Positions 1 to 9,793 are shown, numbered from the stretch's first letter. The stretch: DNA of 64,000 bases from Rhodospirillales bacterium (GCA_016710335.1 JADJXQ010000005.1:1-64000), one strand, 5' to 3'. The notes: a model not told the origin generated them from the sequence alone. Made by a program: numbers and translations.

Positions 1-676
1 TTCTTCCGCGCACCCGTGGACGGGGCAAAGATGACAACCGGATACAGGTGCTCGTTCTCGCTGGCCTTGCAGGCTGCGAGCAGGGCGATACGTTCATCGT
101 CGCTCAGGAAGCGCATGCGCTCGTTCCTGATCTTTGTGATCTTGTTGACCCCGTCGATGGGATTGACCGCCGTCCAGCCCCACTGTTTGGCATGCTTGAG
201 CAGCAGAGCCAGCGTGTCGCGATAATGTAAAAAGGGTCTTGCGGCGTTTTCAGTGCTGTCTTGACAGGCTTTGCGGTTTCCCCGTCATCCGCCTTCCGCC
301 GACCGTCGCCGGCCTCGCCAAGCTCACGCAGCTTCGCGCTGATCAGCTGCGGTTCGATATAGGAGAGGGCATATTTGCCCAGCTCCCGCTCCCAGAAAGC
401 CAGATAGGTTGTCTCTGCCCGCTGGGTTGAGGGTGCCTTGTGCGGCAGCACATCGTCCCTGTACCGCTCGATCACATCGTTCAGCGTCTTGCTGCGGGCC
501 GTGGACACCACGTTCTGAAACTCGCCCTTGCGGATCGCGGCTTCGGTTTGCTGCGCCCAGAGCTTGGCGTCGGTCAGGCGCTTGAAGGTTTTCTTCTGGC
601 GTGGGAAGCCATGAATGCGCACGTCGGCAAGATAGACAGTTCCCGTCTTGCGCTCCCGTTTTTGAATGTTGGCCAT
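1..676 (-). pseudogene. Tyrosine site-specific integrase, frameshifted and cut by the window edge
   Basis: The first reading frame, starting at the ATG at 676, gives an N-terminal arm (MANIQKRERKTG) and a SAM-like core-binding domain (KTLNDVIERYRDDVLPHK, then TYLAFWERELGKYALS). The frame breaks in a T-run near 225-235. It resumes in another frame with a core-type stretch (YRDTLALLLKHAKQWGW, NPIDGV, then STGARK), where the Arg fits the first catalytic Arg of tyrosine recombinases. The rest lies outside the window. The family integrates islands or prophages, often into tRNA genes, and a tRNA 3' fragment lies about 200 bp upstream of this start, which fits. The single-base break in a homopolymer may be decay or a sequencing indel. 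Family assignment is confident; function is doubtful. Confidence 0.75.
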
Positions 677-874
677 GGTGCCCAATGGGGTCAGAGAGGA
701 CAGGGGATGCCCTTCGGGTTATTCTGCCCTGAAGGGCTACCTGGGAAACGCTGGGGGCAGTTGATATCAGGTTTTGCCCATAATTGCCAATAGCCATCAA
801 TGATGCCAAGCTTACAAAGCATTGAAAAACATGGTGAAAAAAATTGGCGGTTGTTGGTACTAATAGCTCTGCAT

Positions 875-925
<51 letters not shown>

Positions 926-1035
926 CAAGCCCGTACCTCAAATGGTTATGGGATTTTTGATTTTGGCGACAATCACGGATCAGGAAACTCAGATTCGCTG
1001 CTCGTAACTTGGTGTCGCTGGTGGTTGACTGCGCG

Positions 1036-1126
1036 TTCCAAGCGATCGCGACCACTGTTTCCGAATGATTGCGACCACTGTTTCCGATTGATAGCGACCG
1101 GGGATTCCGAGGGATCGCGACCAGGG
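1036..1126 (+). repeat. Tandem terminal repeats of an IS21-type element
   Basis: Four imperfect units of about 22 bp follow each other, each resembling TTCCnAnnGATnGCGACCA. They start near 1036, 1058, 1081 and 1104. Iterated repeats of this kind at the end are typical of IS21-family elements, where the transposase binds. They sit about 90 bp upstream of an IstA N-terminus, so this is the left end of a now truncated IS21 element. Confidence 0.6.
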
Positions 1127-1218
1127 CGTTGGCAGGTTAGGGCCACCGCCGGGTGATCGACCGAGGGCTAAACTCGCGCCTTTTTCGAAAGGGCGGGGAT
1201 GCCGGAGAGAGATTGCCC

Positions 1219-1427
1219 ATGCGCAAGATCCGCGACGTTCTGCGGCTGCATGCCGCTGGCCTGTCGAAGCGGCGGATTGCCGCCAGCCTGACCATCGGTG
1301 CCACTGCGGCGGGGCGTATCTGCGCCGCGCCCGCCGCGCCGGCCTGACGTGGCCGCTGCCCGAGGGTCTTTCGGACGAGGATCTGGAGCGGTTGGTGTTC
1401 CCGCCGCCGCCGATCGTCGCCGAGGAC
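1219..1427 (+). pseudogene. istA: IS21 transposase IstA, N-terminal remnant
   Basis: The peptide MRKIRDVLRLHAAGLSKRRIAAS is the helix-turn-helix start of IS21-type IstA. After a frame change near 1300 the text continues as RRARRAGLTWPLPEGLSDEDLERLVFPPPP, the usual IstA continuation. The match ends at about 1427, where an IS66-type terminal repeat begins. The gene is therefore both frameshifted and cut off after about 70 residues. No IstB belongs to this copy. Confidence 0.65.
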
Positions 1428-1579
1428 GTACGCATCCGGCGAGCGCCGCCTTGTCGGCGGGGATGTGACGTGACCTGATTTTGCACTGGTGCAAGCAGTG
1501 GTGTTTGCAGTGGTGCAAGAGAGGGTGTTTTGGCGCGGGTTGAGGTTCTCAGCGGTCCTGAACGGCGGCGTCGGTGGAG
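1428..1579 (+). mobile_element. IS66-type left-end fragment with the first 16 codons of tnpA
   Basis: Starts with GTACGCATCCGGCGAGCGCC, the same terminal sequence that closes the tnpA side of the neighbouring IS66 element at 5535 (in inverse orientation there). It contains the same untranslated leader and the tnpA start, reading as (M/L)ARVEVLSGPERRRRW. The match ends abruptly at 1579. It is an inverted copy, about 150 bp long, of 5385-5535. Confidence 0.65.
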
Positions 1580-1840
1580 GTACGCATCCGGCGCTGTTCG
1601 AGGCCTTCTGCGACGAGTTCACGCGCGAGATCAACCGGCTGCGGATCGAGGAGGGAACGGCGGCGGCGGCGCTCGAGGCGGAGCTGCCGCGCATCGACCG
1701 CGACCTCGCCAAGTTGCTGCAGGCCATCAAGGACGGCGGGCCGGGGGGAACGATCGTCGCCGAGATGAAGCGGCTGGAGGCGCGGAGGGCCGAGGTGGCC
1801 GCCCGGCTGGCGGATGCCGCCGAGCCGCCGCCGCTGCTGC
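1580..1840 (+). pseudogene. Large serine recombinase, C-terminal fragment
   Basis: Reads HPALFEAFCDEFTREINRLRIE followed by a coiled-coil-like Ala/Glu/Arg stretch (LEAELPRIDRDLAKLLQAI). This is typical of the zinc-ribbon/coiled-coil C-terminus of large serine recombinases. It lacks the catalytic domain and is bounded on both sides by the GTACGCATCCGGCG sequence (1580-1593 and 1841-1854). It differs from the recombinase at 2500-4408, so it comes from another element. Confidence 0.5.
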
Positions 1841-1989
1841 GTACGCATCCGGCGAGAGCCGCGGACGAGGGGGCTTGACCGACGGCGTTAGCGTTGAGTG
1901 GTTATGCGGCGGCGTTGATGGGTTGTGGGCTCTGCCAATTCCAGGGCAGGAGTTCGCCGACGCGCTTGGCGGGGTGGCCAGGAGGCGCT

Positions 1990-2497
1990 CAGGACGTCGG
2001 CGAGGAAAGCGCGGGGTCGATGCCGTTGAGTTTGTCGTTTCGATCAGGGTGTACATGGCGGCGGCGCGGTGTCCGCCGGTGTCGGAGCCGGCGAAGGTCA
2101 ATGCGTCTTCCGACGGCGATGCCTCTCACGGCTCGTTCGGCGGCGTTGTTGCTGAGGCAGATCCGGCCGTCGCCGAGAAACCGGGTGAAGGCAACCCAGC
2201 GCTGGGGCAAGTAGTCGATGGCGTTTGCCGGCTGCGGGTGTGCTGAGAGCCGGGTGCGCGGCCCGCGGAGCCATGTCTCGAGATCGTCGACGAACAGCCG
2301 CGCGCGTCTCAGCCCCCGCACGGTGAGGCGGTGGTGAGCCGGCAGTCCGGTGATCTCGCGCTCGATGTCGAACAGGGCGTGGATCCGCTTGACCGCTTCA
2401 ATGGCGATCGGCGCCTTCTGCAGATCGGCAAGCTCGAAGAAGTTCCTCCGCGCATGGGCCCAGCATGCCGCCTCACTGATCGTCCCCGCTGGGCGGC
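1990..2497 (-). pseudogene. tnpC: IS66 transposase TnpC, C-terminal remnant
   Basis: The frame reads EAACWAHARRNFFELADLQKAPIAIEAVKRIHALFDIEREITGL and later RWVAFTRFLGDGRICLSNNAAERAVRGIAVGR, which are the C-terminal DDE and SNNxAER motifs of IS66 TnpC. A frame change follows near 2120. Upstream it is fused directly to the recombinase tail at about 2497, so the catalytic N-terminal two thirds are missing. It matches the second TnpC copy at 6415-6790 closely. Confidence 0.7.
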
Positions 2498-2499
2498 TC

Positions 2500-4408
2500 A
2501 TCGCCGATCCGACGCAGATGCCGAGCCGCTCCGCCGCCTTCATCAAGCTGATCGTCGCGCCATCCTGCCGCGTCGGATCATGATCGGGCAGGCCGAGCCG
2601 CGCGCGCAGTTCCTTGACCCGGACGGTCGTCCAGGTCTCGCCGTCGCCGGTCCTGCAGCGCATCCGGTTGAGCGACACCGCGATCTCCCGATCCGGCCAG
2701 TGCCCGGCGAGCTTGCGCAGGGCGTCGACGGCCGTCGGCACCCGATCCGCAGGGTAGCGGCCGGTCCTGACGCGGGGAACGCGTACCTCCGTGTGGCATC
2801 CACCCGTCCAGTGGATCAGCAGCACCGCCTCGTTCCTGGCGTCGTCGAGGTCGTGCAGACGATCTCGCGGACCAGGACATGAATGAGGCGCTGCCCGGTC
2901 GGGTGTCGGCGGAAGCGGCGTTCCAGGCCGCCGGCAGGTCGTGCGCAAGCTGAAGCAGGCGCCCGCGGTCGATCTTCGGACGCGTCGCCGATTGCGCCTT
3001 CAACTCATCGAGCCGGCGTTCGAGTTGGGCCACACGCTCCAGCGCAGCGTTCCAGCGCGCTTCCAGCTCGCGGGCAACGTGGCGCTTGGCGGGATCGACC
3101 AGTTCGTACCGGCGTGCGGCGAGGACGCCTCGTAGCGCGCCGCCTCGAGCTCGCGCCCGACCGCGGCGACGACCTCCTGCTGCGACCGCTCGGCCTGCTC
3201 GGAAGCGAGGATGGCAGCCTCCACGGCGCGGCCCGAGACCGCGTCCAGGATCTGCAGGGCGACCGCCCGATCGATGCGAACGCCGCCGATGCCGATGCAC
3301 AGCCTGGCGCCGACATGCGCGTCGTCGCCCCGACACTGGTAACGGTGCGCGTTGCCTTTCCCCATACCGTAGAACACGCGCATCATCCGTCCGCAGCGCC
3401 CGCAGCGCATCAGCCCGGTGAGCAGGGCGCGTCCGCCGCGCGCCGATTTGCGTTCGCAGGTCTTCTTCATGTGCGCGTTCTCGAGCAGCGGTGCCTGATT
3501 GTCCTCGCACTCCGGCCAGCTGATGTAGCCCCTGTGGGCGTCGCGCAGCAGCACGTTCCATTCCTCTCTGGGCTTGCGCAGGCCGTCGGCCTTGCGGGCG
3601 CGGCCGTCGACGATCTTCGTGCGCTGCCCTTTCCGGCCGAAGGCATAGGCGCCGGCGTACAGCGGATTGTTCAGGATCTGCATGACGCTGTGATAGGCAG
3701 GCGGCTTCCAGGCCAGCTTCTGGATGTCGACGTTGCGCATCACGACCGGCATCTTAAGGCCGGCTTGGCGCAGCCAGAGGAAGACCTGCCGCGCGCTGCC
3801 CAGCTCGCGGAACTTGGCGAAGACCAGACGGATCGTCTCGACGACATGCTCGTCGGGATCGATCTCGATCTTCCCCGCCTCGCTCCAGCAGAAGCCGGGC
3901 GGCAGCATGAACCGGAACTCGCCGCGTCCCGCCTTCCGGTCGCGCGCCGCAAGCCCGCGTTGCCGCATCAGGCTCAGCTCGTATTCCGACATTGTCCCCT
4001 TCAGCCCGAGCAGCAGGCGATCGTTGACCAGCCGCGGATCGTAGGCGCCGTCGGGATCAACGACCGAGGCTGCCGGCAAGCGCGCACAACTCGATCAGAT
4101 GATGCCAGTCCCGGCCGTTGCGGGCCAGACGCGACGCCTCGATGCAGTAGACAGCGCCGACGTCGCCGGAGCAGACCAGCGCCACCGAGGCGCTCGAACC
4201 CCGGCCGCTGTGTCGGCCCGATCCGGAGCGGCCGAGGTCGTCGTCGATCCCCGTCACTGCGGCGGAGGCCCTTGGCCGTCGCCGTTTCCCGCTGGTCGTA
4301 CTGCCGGCGCTGGCTTTCCAGATTGCCGGTGACCTGCGCCATGGTCGATTGCCGAACGTAGACGACGGCGGTGCGGGCGAGATGATCAGCGGTGATCTTG
4401 CTGCTCAT
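2500..4408 (-). pseudogene. Large serine recombinase (resolvase family), multiply frameshifted
   Basis: Starts MSSKITADHLARTAVVYVRQST at 4408; the Ser of YVRQS fits the catalytic Ser of the resolvase fold. It continues with IEASRLARNGRDWHHLIELC and GLKGTMSEYELSLMRQRG, then a Recombinase domain (NNPLYAGAYAFGRKG), a zinc ribbon (LLTGLMRCGRCGRMMRVFYGMG) and a C-terminal helix-turn-helix tail (SLMKAAERLGI). These parts lie in at least three reading frames (breaks near 4230, 3120 and 2890). The gene ends where it is joined to IS66 tnpC at about 2500. The parts are in the right order for one ancestral protein of about 630 residues that is now dead. Confidence 0.7.
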
Positions 4409-4479
4409 CGGCGCCCTCCCTGCTCGTCGACAGCGTTGGTTCCATCCCGAGCGCTGCCAGAAGGAGATCGGCCAGGGCC

Positions 4480-4870
4480 TCGAGCAGTCCCTGCGTGCCC
4501 TGCTCCACCGGCACCGGGCAGTCCTGACGCTCCAGTTCGAGGACGAGCTGCCCGCGACTTCGGTCCCGACTTCTCCGCACCGCTCTTCTCCTTCCCGGAA
4601 GGAGGAGTGTGCGCCCCGCTTCCGATGCCCGCCGAGCGACTCAAGCACGGCGGCCAGTTCGTTGAGCCCCTCGATGCTGATCCCCGGCGGACCCAGCGTC
4701 ATGCCGGCGCAATAGCCTGCGTCGAACATCCAGTTCGGTAGCTCGCGGCACAGATCCGGCCGCTCGTCAGTGTAGATGCAGGTCAGCGTCTTGCCGCGCC
4801 GGAAGGGCGAGATCTGCAGCGTGCGGCCGAACAACGGATGCCAGCGGTAGGCAACCGTCGCGAATCGAAA
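4480..4870 (-). CDS. Small uncharacterised ORF upstream of the serine recombinase
   Basis: The minus-strand frame reads YRWHPLFGRTLQISPFRRG, CIYTDERPDLCRELPNWMFD, then SIEGLNELAAVLESLGG. It resembles small proteins often encoded just before large serine recombinases in mobile cassettes (a DUF5372-like start is my best guess). Its start is lost: the frame emerges from the junction with tnpB at about 4870. It probably arrived with the recombinase. The function is unknown. Confidence 0.35.
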
Positions 4871-5049
4871 ACCGTAGGCAGAATGTTGGTAGCTTCGCGC
4901 CGCCCGCGGAAGACGAACAGATGACCCGAGTGCGGATCTCGCCGCAGCGTCTCCTGCACCTGCAGCGCCAGCCCGTCAAATCCGCGGCGCATGTCCGTAT
5001 GCCCCGTCGCCAGCCACACCCGAACCCCGCTCGGCACCGGAATCATCAA
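4871..5049 (-). pseudogene. tnpB: IS66 accessory protein TnpB, truncated
   Basis: Reads MMIPVPSGVRVWLATGHTDMRRGFDGLALQVQETLRRDPHSGHLFVFRGRR, the conserved N-terminal half of IS66 TnpB (IS66 Orf2). The usual continuation (GRRGD...KxLxWDxxG) is absent because the sequence switches to the recombinase cassette at about 4870. Its ATG follows the tnpA stop directly, the normal IS66 arrangement. Confidence 0.75.
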
Positions 5050-5433
5050 TCAGCGCCGCATCAGAGCGCACATCACCGCCGCCGCCAACTCCGGTGAGAC
5101 CGACGCTGGAATGCGCACCCGGGTCCGACCGTCGACCACAACCTCAATCGCCGAGACCGGATCGGTAACCGCGCCTTGCGCCGATACCGGGTCGCCCCCC
5201 GGCCCGCTCCCGCCATCGCCCGTGGACGCGACGATCACCTCAGAAAACACGTGCCGGGCCGCGGCAAACTCCCGCCGCCACCGATAAAGCAGACTGGAAC
5301 AAATATCCGCCTGACGCGCGACCTCCGAAACGACGGCCCCCGGCGCAAACGCCGCGGCAACAATTGCCCGTTTCTGCTCCTCACTCCACCGACGCCGCCG
5401 TTCAGGACCGCTGAGAACCTCAACCCGCGCCAA
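5050..5433 (-). CDS. tnpA: IS66 accessory protein TnpA
   Basis: A 127-residue protein of normal IS66 TnpA length. It opens with MARVEVLSGPERRRRWSEEQKRAIV and carries a helix-turn-helix (VSEVARQADICSSLLYRWRREF) as in the transposase_8/IS66 Orf1 family. The C-terminal half (SAIEVVVDGRTRVRIPASVSPE) is the usual TnpA tail. It is intact, but its partners tnpB and tnpC are broken, so the element cannot move by itself. Confidence 0.75.
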   Translation of the reverse strand: MARVEVLSGPERRRRWSEEQKRAIVAAAFAPGAVVSEVARQADICSSLLYRWRREFAAARHVFSEVIVASTGDGGSGPGGDPVSAQGAVTDPVSAIEVVVDGRTRVRIPASVSPELAAAVMCALMRR

Positions 5434-5535
5434 AACACCCTCTCTTGCACCACTGCAAACACCACTGCTTGCACCAGTGCAAAATCAGGTCACGTCACAT
5501 CCCCGCCGAAAAGGCGGCGCTCGCCGGATGCGTAC

Positions 5536-7067
5536 GGAGATCGAGCGGCTCAAGCTGGAGATCGCCAAGCTCAAGCGGCATCGGTTCGGCCCGTCGTCCG
5601 AACGTAGCGCCCGGCTCGAGCAACTGGAACTGGCACTCTCTGAACTGGAAGAGACCGCCGCCGAGGCAGATGCGGGCGAAGCGTTGCGGACGGCTGAACG
5701 GCGACCGGGCGAGGCCAACGGCGCGACGCCGCGCAGGCCGGCGCGCCGACCGCTTCCGGAGCATCTGCCGCGGACTCGTGTCGTTTACCCGGCACCGGCC
5801 GCCTGTCCCGGCTGCGGCGGCGTCGTGCGCAAACTGGGCGAGGAGATCACCGAGACCCTGGAGCGGTTGCCGGCGCGCTGGTTCGTCATTCAGCACGTGC
5901 GCGAGAAGGTTTCCTGCCGCTGCGAGGGCGATCAGCGAGGCGCCGCGCCGTTTCACCCGATCGCCCGCGGTCGCGCCGGCGCCAACCTGTTGGCCGAGGT
6001 GATCTACGGCAAGTACGGGCTGCATTTGCCGCTGAACCGGCAGAGCGTCCGTTTTGCCCGCGAAGGCGTGCCGATCGACGTCTCGACGCTGGCCGACTGG
6101 GTTGGCGCGGTGGCCGCGTCGTTGCGGCCGCCGACCGAGGCCATCGAGGCCCATGTCCGTGCGGGTGCGCGCATCCACGCCGACGACACGCCGGTGCCGG
6201 TCCTGGCAAAGGGCAAGACCAGGACCGGCCGACTGTGGACCATTGTGCGTGATGACCGCCCCTTCGGCGGCCCCGATCCGCCGGCCGCGGTCTACTTCTA
6301 TTCTCCTGACCGCCGCGGCGTGCACGCTGAACGGGTCCTCGACGGCTTTGCCGGGATCATAGCAGGCGATGCCTTCTCCGGGTTTGGCCGCCTGTACAAG
6401 CCCGGTCGCCCAGCGGGGACGATCAGTGAGGCGGCATGCTGGGCCTATGCGCGGAGGAACTTCTTCGAGCTTGCCGATCTGCAGAAGGCGCCGATCGCCA
6501 TTGAAGCGGTCAAGCGGATCGACGTCCTGTTCGACATCGAGCGCGAGATCACCGGACTCCGGCCGGACCAGCGCCTCACCGTGCGGGCCGAGACGCGCGC
6601 GGCCGTTCGTCGACGATCTCGAGACATGGCTCCGCGGGCAGCGCACCCGGCTCTCAGCAAAATCGAAGACGGCAAACGCCATCGACTACTTGCTCAAGCG
6701 CTGGGTTGCCTTCACCCGGTTTCTCGACGACGGCCGGATCTGCCTCAGTTAACAACGCCGCCGAACGAGCCGTAAGAGAGGCATCGCCGTCGGAAGACGC
6801 AATTGGACCTTCGCCGGCTCCGACACCGGCGGACACCGCGCCGCCGCCATGTACACCCTGATCGAAACGACAAAACTCAACGGCATCGACCCCCCGCGCT
6901 TTCCTCGCCGACGTCCTGAGCGCCTCCTGGCCACCCCGCCAAGCGCGTCGGCGAACTCCTGCCCTGGAATTGGCAGAGCCCACAACCCATCAACGCCGCC
7001 GCATAACCACTCAACGCTAACGCCGTCGGTCAAGCCCCCTCGTCCGCGGCTCTCGCCGGATGCGTAC
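5536..7067 (+). pseudogene. tnpC: IS66 transposase TnpC, second copy, frameshifted
   Basis: An opposite-facing TnpC. It has an N-terminal leucine-rich coiled coil (IERLKLEIAKLKRHRFGPSSER), a zinc-finger-like CPGCGG (about 5800-5820), DDE-region text (RIHADDTPVPVL, GDAFSGFGRLY) and EAACWAYARRNFFELADL. The frame breaks near 6590, and SNNAAERAV-like text is out of frame at about 6745-6790. The 3' end closes with the inverted IS66 terminus at 7054-7067. No left end, tnpA or tnpB of its own remains: its 5' side starts flush at the outer end of the other IS66 copy (5535). It looks like one IS66 element nested into another. Confidence 0.7.
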
Positions 7068-7131
7068 GAGCAACTGGAACTGGCACTCTCTGAACTGGAA
7101 GAGACCGCCGCCGAGGCAGATGCGGGCGAAG
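7068..7131 (+). repeat. Duplicated 64-bp piece of tnpC between IS66 end and IS21 end
   Basis: Encodes EQLELALSELEETAAEADAGE and repeats the tnpC text at about 5618-5681 almost exactly. It lies between the IS66 right end (7067) and the IS21 left end (7132). It is therefore a sliver of the IS66 gene into which further elements were inserted. Confidence 0.6.
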
Positions 7132-7146
7132 TGTAGAGCGTCAACC

Positions 7147-8064
7147 TTAATGTGCGGTGGCGACAGCCAAGTTGGCCGGTCCTGGCTGCTGGGAAGGTTG
7201 GTTCAGATGATGACGTCCTCCTCGGCGGGGTTGTTGCCGACGGGATGATTTTTGTTTGTCGGCGAGGTTGTCGGTGGTTGTCGCTCTGCTATTGATCTCG
7301 GCGGTGGTTCGATCGGCGGCGGCGCGACGGCGGTAGCTGTCGGCGTTCATCTCGATGATGGTCGCATGATGGACGAGCCTGTCGATGGCGGCGACGGTGA
7401 CGGCCTGGTCGGGGAAGACAGTGTCCCAGGCGCTGAAGGGCTGGTTGGCGGCGATGGCGAGGCTGCGGGTCTCATAGCGCCGGGCGATGAGTTCGAAGAG
7501 GACGGAGGTCTCGGCCTGGTCCTTTCGGGCGTAACTGATGTCGTCGAGGATGATCAGCTCGAACCGGTCGAGCTTGGCGAGCGCGGTCTCGAGAGCGAGA
7601 TCGCGGCGGGCGGCCTGGAGCTTCTGCACGAGATCGGTGGTGCGGGTGTAAAGGACGCGCCGGCCCGTCTCGACGAGGGCATGGCCGATGGCGCAGAGCA
7701 GGTGCGTCTTGCCGGTGCCGCTGTTGCCGATGGCGATCAGGTTGGCGCCGGTCTCGATCCAGTCTCCGGCGGCGAGCGCCTCGACGCGGGCGCGCGGGAC
7801 GCTGGGCAGCGCCTTGAAGTCGAAGGTGGCCAGCGTTTTGCCGGCGGGCAGCTGGGACTCGATGAGGTGGCGGCGGATGCGGCGTGTCTCGCGCTCGGCG
7901 AGCTCGAGTTCGGCGACCGTGGCAAGGAAGCGGGCGGCGGGCCAGCCCTCCTTGTCGGCGCGCTCGGCCAGCATGGGCCAGTGGCGGTGGAAGCTGGGTA
8001 GGCGCAGCGCGGTCAGCATGGTGGGCAGCGCGTGCACGTCGACGATGCGGGTGGTGGCGGTCAT
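7147..8064 (-). CDS. istB: IS21 helper ATPase IstB
   Basis: A 305-residue AAA+ ATPase that assists the IS21 transposase. Visible are Walker A (GNSGTGKTHL), Walker B (ELIILDDISY), and the IstB-typical LPSFHRHWPMLAERADKEGW and RYETRSLAIAANQPFSAWDTVFPD. The start at 8064 (MTATTRIVDVH) is chosen because the upstream in-frame text belongs to the end of IstA. The C-terminus carries about 50 extra low-complexity residues, compared with about 250 residues for usual IstB. Intact in frame. Confidence 0.85.
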   Translation of the reverse strand: MTATTRIVDVHALPTMLTALRLPSFHRHWPMLAERADKEGWPAARFLATVAELELAERETRRIRRHLIESQLPAGKTLATFDFKALPSVPRARVEALAAGDWIETGANLIAIGNSGTGKTHLLCAIGHALVETGRRVLYTRTTDLVQKLQAARRDLALETALAKLDRFELIILDDISYARKDQAETSVLFELIARRYETRSLAIAANQPFSAWDTVFPDQAVTVAAIDRLVHHATIIEMNADSYRRRAAADRTTAEINSRATTTDNLADKQKSSRRQQPRRGGRHHLNQPSQQPGPANLAVATAH

Positions 8065-8069
8065 GTGCG

Positions 8070-9660
8070 CATCTCCAACAGAGCGTCGAAGCTGGCGAGG
8101 TCGGTGAGTGCGACCGGCACGTCGGTCGGGCAGCGATCGTCGCCGCGGCTCGAGGCGCGGCTTCAGGTCGTTGGCATCCGGCAGATGGCCTGTGGCGAGG
8201 TTGTCGGCGATGAGCGCGGCGAGTTCGGCCTCGCAGGCCTCCTCATGGGCGAGCCAGAGCAGTCCGACCATGCGACGGCAGGCGTCGCGCTGAGGCAGCG
8301 CCACCGACAGGGCGCTCCAGGCGGCGGCGTATTCGGTGCGCGGGAACAGGCCGTCGCGATAGACCGAGCCGGCCAGCGCGTGGGGCTTGCGGCGCAGGGC
8401 GTGGATGACATGGTGGTAGTCGACCTGATGGACACGCACGCCATTGGGTCGACGGCGGCGGCGGGGGTGGCTGACGACACGGGGTGCCGCCGAGGCAGGC
8501 CTCGATACGGTCGTCGTAGATATGAACGCGCAGGCGCTGGCCGATCAGCCGCGAGGGCGCGCTGTAGAAGACGCTGTGCACGAGGAAACCGCCGGTGCGG
8601 GTGACGCGGATGACGATCTCGGTGAAGTCGGTGGTGCGGCGGGCCGGCAGCGGCCGCAGCGCCGCGGCCTCGACGCGCACCGCAACTTCCCGGCGCCGAT
8701 TGCGGCGGGCGACGAGCTGGTCGACGAAGCGGCGCAAGTCGGCGACATCGGCGAAGTCGCGGGAGCCGCGCAGGATCAGCGCCTGGTCGAGCGCGGTCTT
8801 GAGGTGACGGTTGTGGGACTCCACCGAGCCGTTCTCATGCGCCTCGCCGGAATTGCTGCGGCTGGCTGAGCATTCCGTAGTGAGCGCAGAAGCCCTCGTA
8901 GCGCCTGGTGACATCCTCGGCGGCCTCGCGGTCGAGGTTGCGATAGGCGGCCGACAGGCTGTCGGTGCGATGCTCACGCGGCACGCCGCCGAGGGTCCAG
9001 AGCGCGTTCTGGAGGTTCTCGGCCAGCGCGGTGAAGCTCTCGCCGCCGAGGACGACACCGACGTGTTCCCAGCCGCTGTAGGCCAGCACGAAGTGGTAGA
9101 GCCGGTGAGCGAAGGGCGCGCCGGCGATGGTGACGCCAAGCTCGTTGGCGTCGGTAAAGTCCGAGAGCGCCATGCGGCCCGGCTCCGGCGTCTGACGGAA
9201 GATCACGTCCCTGGCCTCCCCCGTAAAGCGCGCGCCAGTGCGCAGCGCGGCGCCCAACGCGCCAGTCGCGCACGCGGCGCTCCAACGTGCGGCGGACACG
9301 GTCGTCCGGAAAAGCGTCCGGATCGGTCATCTGCAGGTGGCGCAGGAGCGTGACCGCCTGCACGGCGGGTCGTTCTCGCGCAGGATCGGCAGCAACACCG
9401 GCTCCCAGACCGCCTCGAGCGGATCGGGGACGGTGCGGCCGCGCTCGGGCTGGCGCTGGGACGGCAGGCGGGGATCGGCTCGATCCGGCGCGCGGTGCGC
9501 TCGCTGAAGCCAGCCCGGGCAGCGGCGGCGCGTTGGCTATGACGATGACGGTCTTGCATGTAGATTCTCACTTGCTGGTCGGTGACGGGTTTGCCCGGCA
9601 CGAGGGGACCTCCGTTTCGGTCACAGAGATCCCGCTCGTACCGGCCCGCAGCGGCCAGCA
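8070..9660 (-). pseudogene. istA: IS21 transposase IstA, frameshifted
   Basis: IstA text is spread over at least three frames. 9661-9500 has PVTDQQVRIYMQDRHRHSQRAAAARAGFSERTARRIE. 9230-8860 has the DDE region (ALSDFTDANELGV, FVLAYSGWEHVGVVLGGESFTAL, REHRTDSLSAAY). 8850-8480 has the third acidic region (GEAHENGSVESHNRHLK). The tail is at 8440-8140. The frame breaks lie near 9480, 9270, 8860 and 8450. Together they would make a full-length IstA, so the element is inactive unless the breaks are sequencing errors. Confidence 0.7.
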
Positions 9661-9695
9661 CCTACGCCTTCCTCCCCCCGGGAAGACAAGCGCGC

Positions 9696-9752
9696 CGCTG
9701 GCTCCAGCCTCCAGCCGGGCTACGCCCGGCCTCCGACTGAAGCCAGCGGCCA
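9696..9752. repeat. Long imperfect hairpin inside the IS21 right end
   Basis: GCCGCTGGCTCCAGCC... and ...GACTGAAGCCAGCGGC form a roughly 27-bp arm with a TAC loop and about 80% pairing. It lies between the istA start and the terminal repeat. The role is unknown. Confidence 0.4.
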
Positions 9753-9793
9753 ACTTGGCTGACGGCGCCGGACAAGATGGTTGTCGCTCAACA

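Larger units (their letters stand above)
1841..5535 (-). mobile_element. IS66-type element interrupted by a serine-recombinase cassette
   Basis: Bounded by inverted ends GTACGCATCCGGCG at 1841-1854 and its complement at 5522-5535. In transcription order on the minus strand it holds tnpA (5433-5050), a tnpB cut after about 60 codons (5049-4871), a foreign block with a small ORF and a large serine recombinase (4870-2500), and then the C-terminal part of tnpC (2497-1990). The flanking bases (GCTGCTGC and GGAGATCG) do not form an 8-bp duplication, so the element has rearranged since insertion. Confidence 0.6.
7132..9793 (-). mobile_element. IS21-type insertion sequence (istA broken, istB intact)
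   Basis: The two ends align as terminal inverted repeats over about 50 bp. The left end starts TGTAGAGCGTCAACC at 7132; the right end, read on the minus strand, starts TGTTGAGCGACAACC at 9793. Both continue to CAGCCAAGTTGGCC. The element is 2.66 kb, normal for IS21. The flanks (GCGAAG on the left, CAGGAG on the right) show no target duplication. The left flank is IS66 DNA, the right flank is DGR template-repeat DNA. The two flanks were therefore joined by rearrangement rather than by simple insertion. Confidence 0.7.

Noticed and set aside
1036..1126. Possible CRISPR array (regular repeats of about 22 bp)
   Set aside because: The units are contiguous with no spacers and lie at the end of an IS21 istA; they are transposase-binding repeats.
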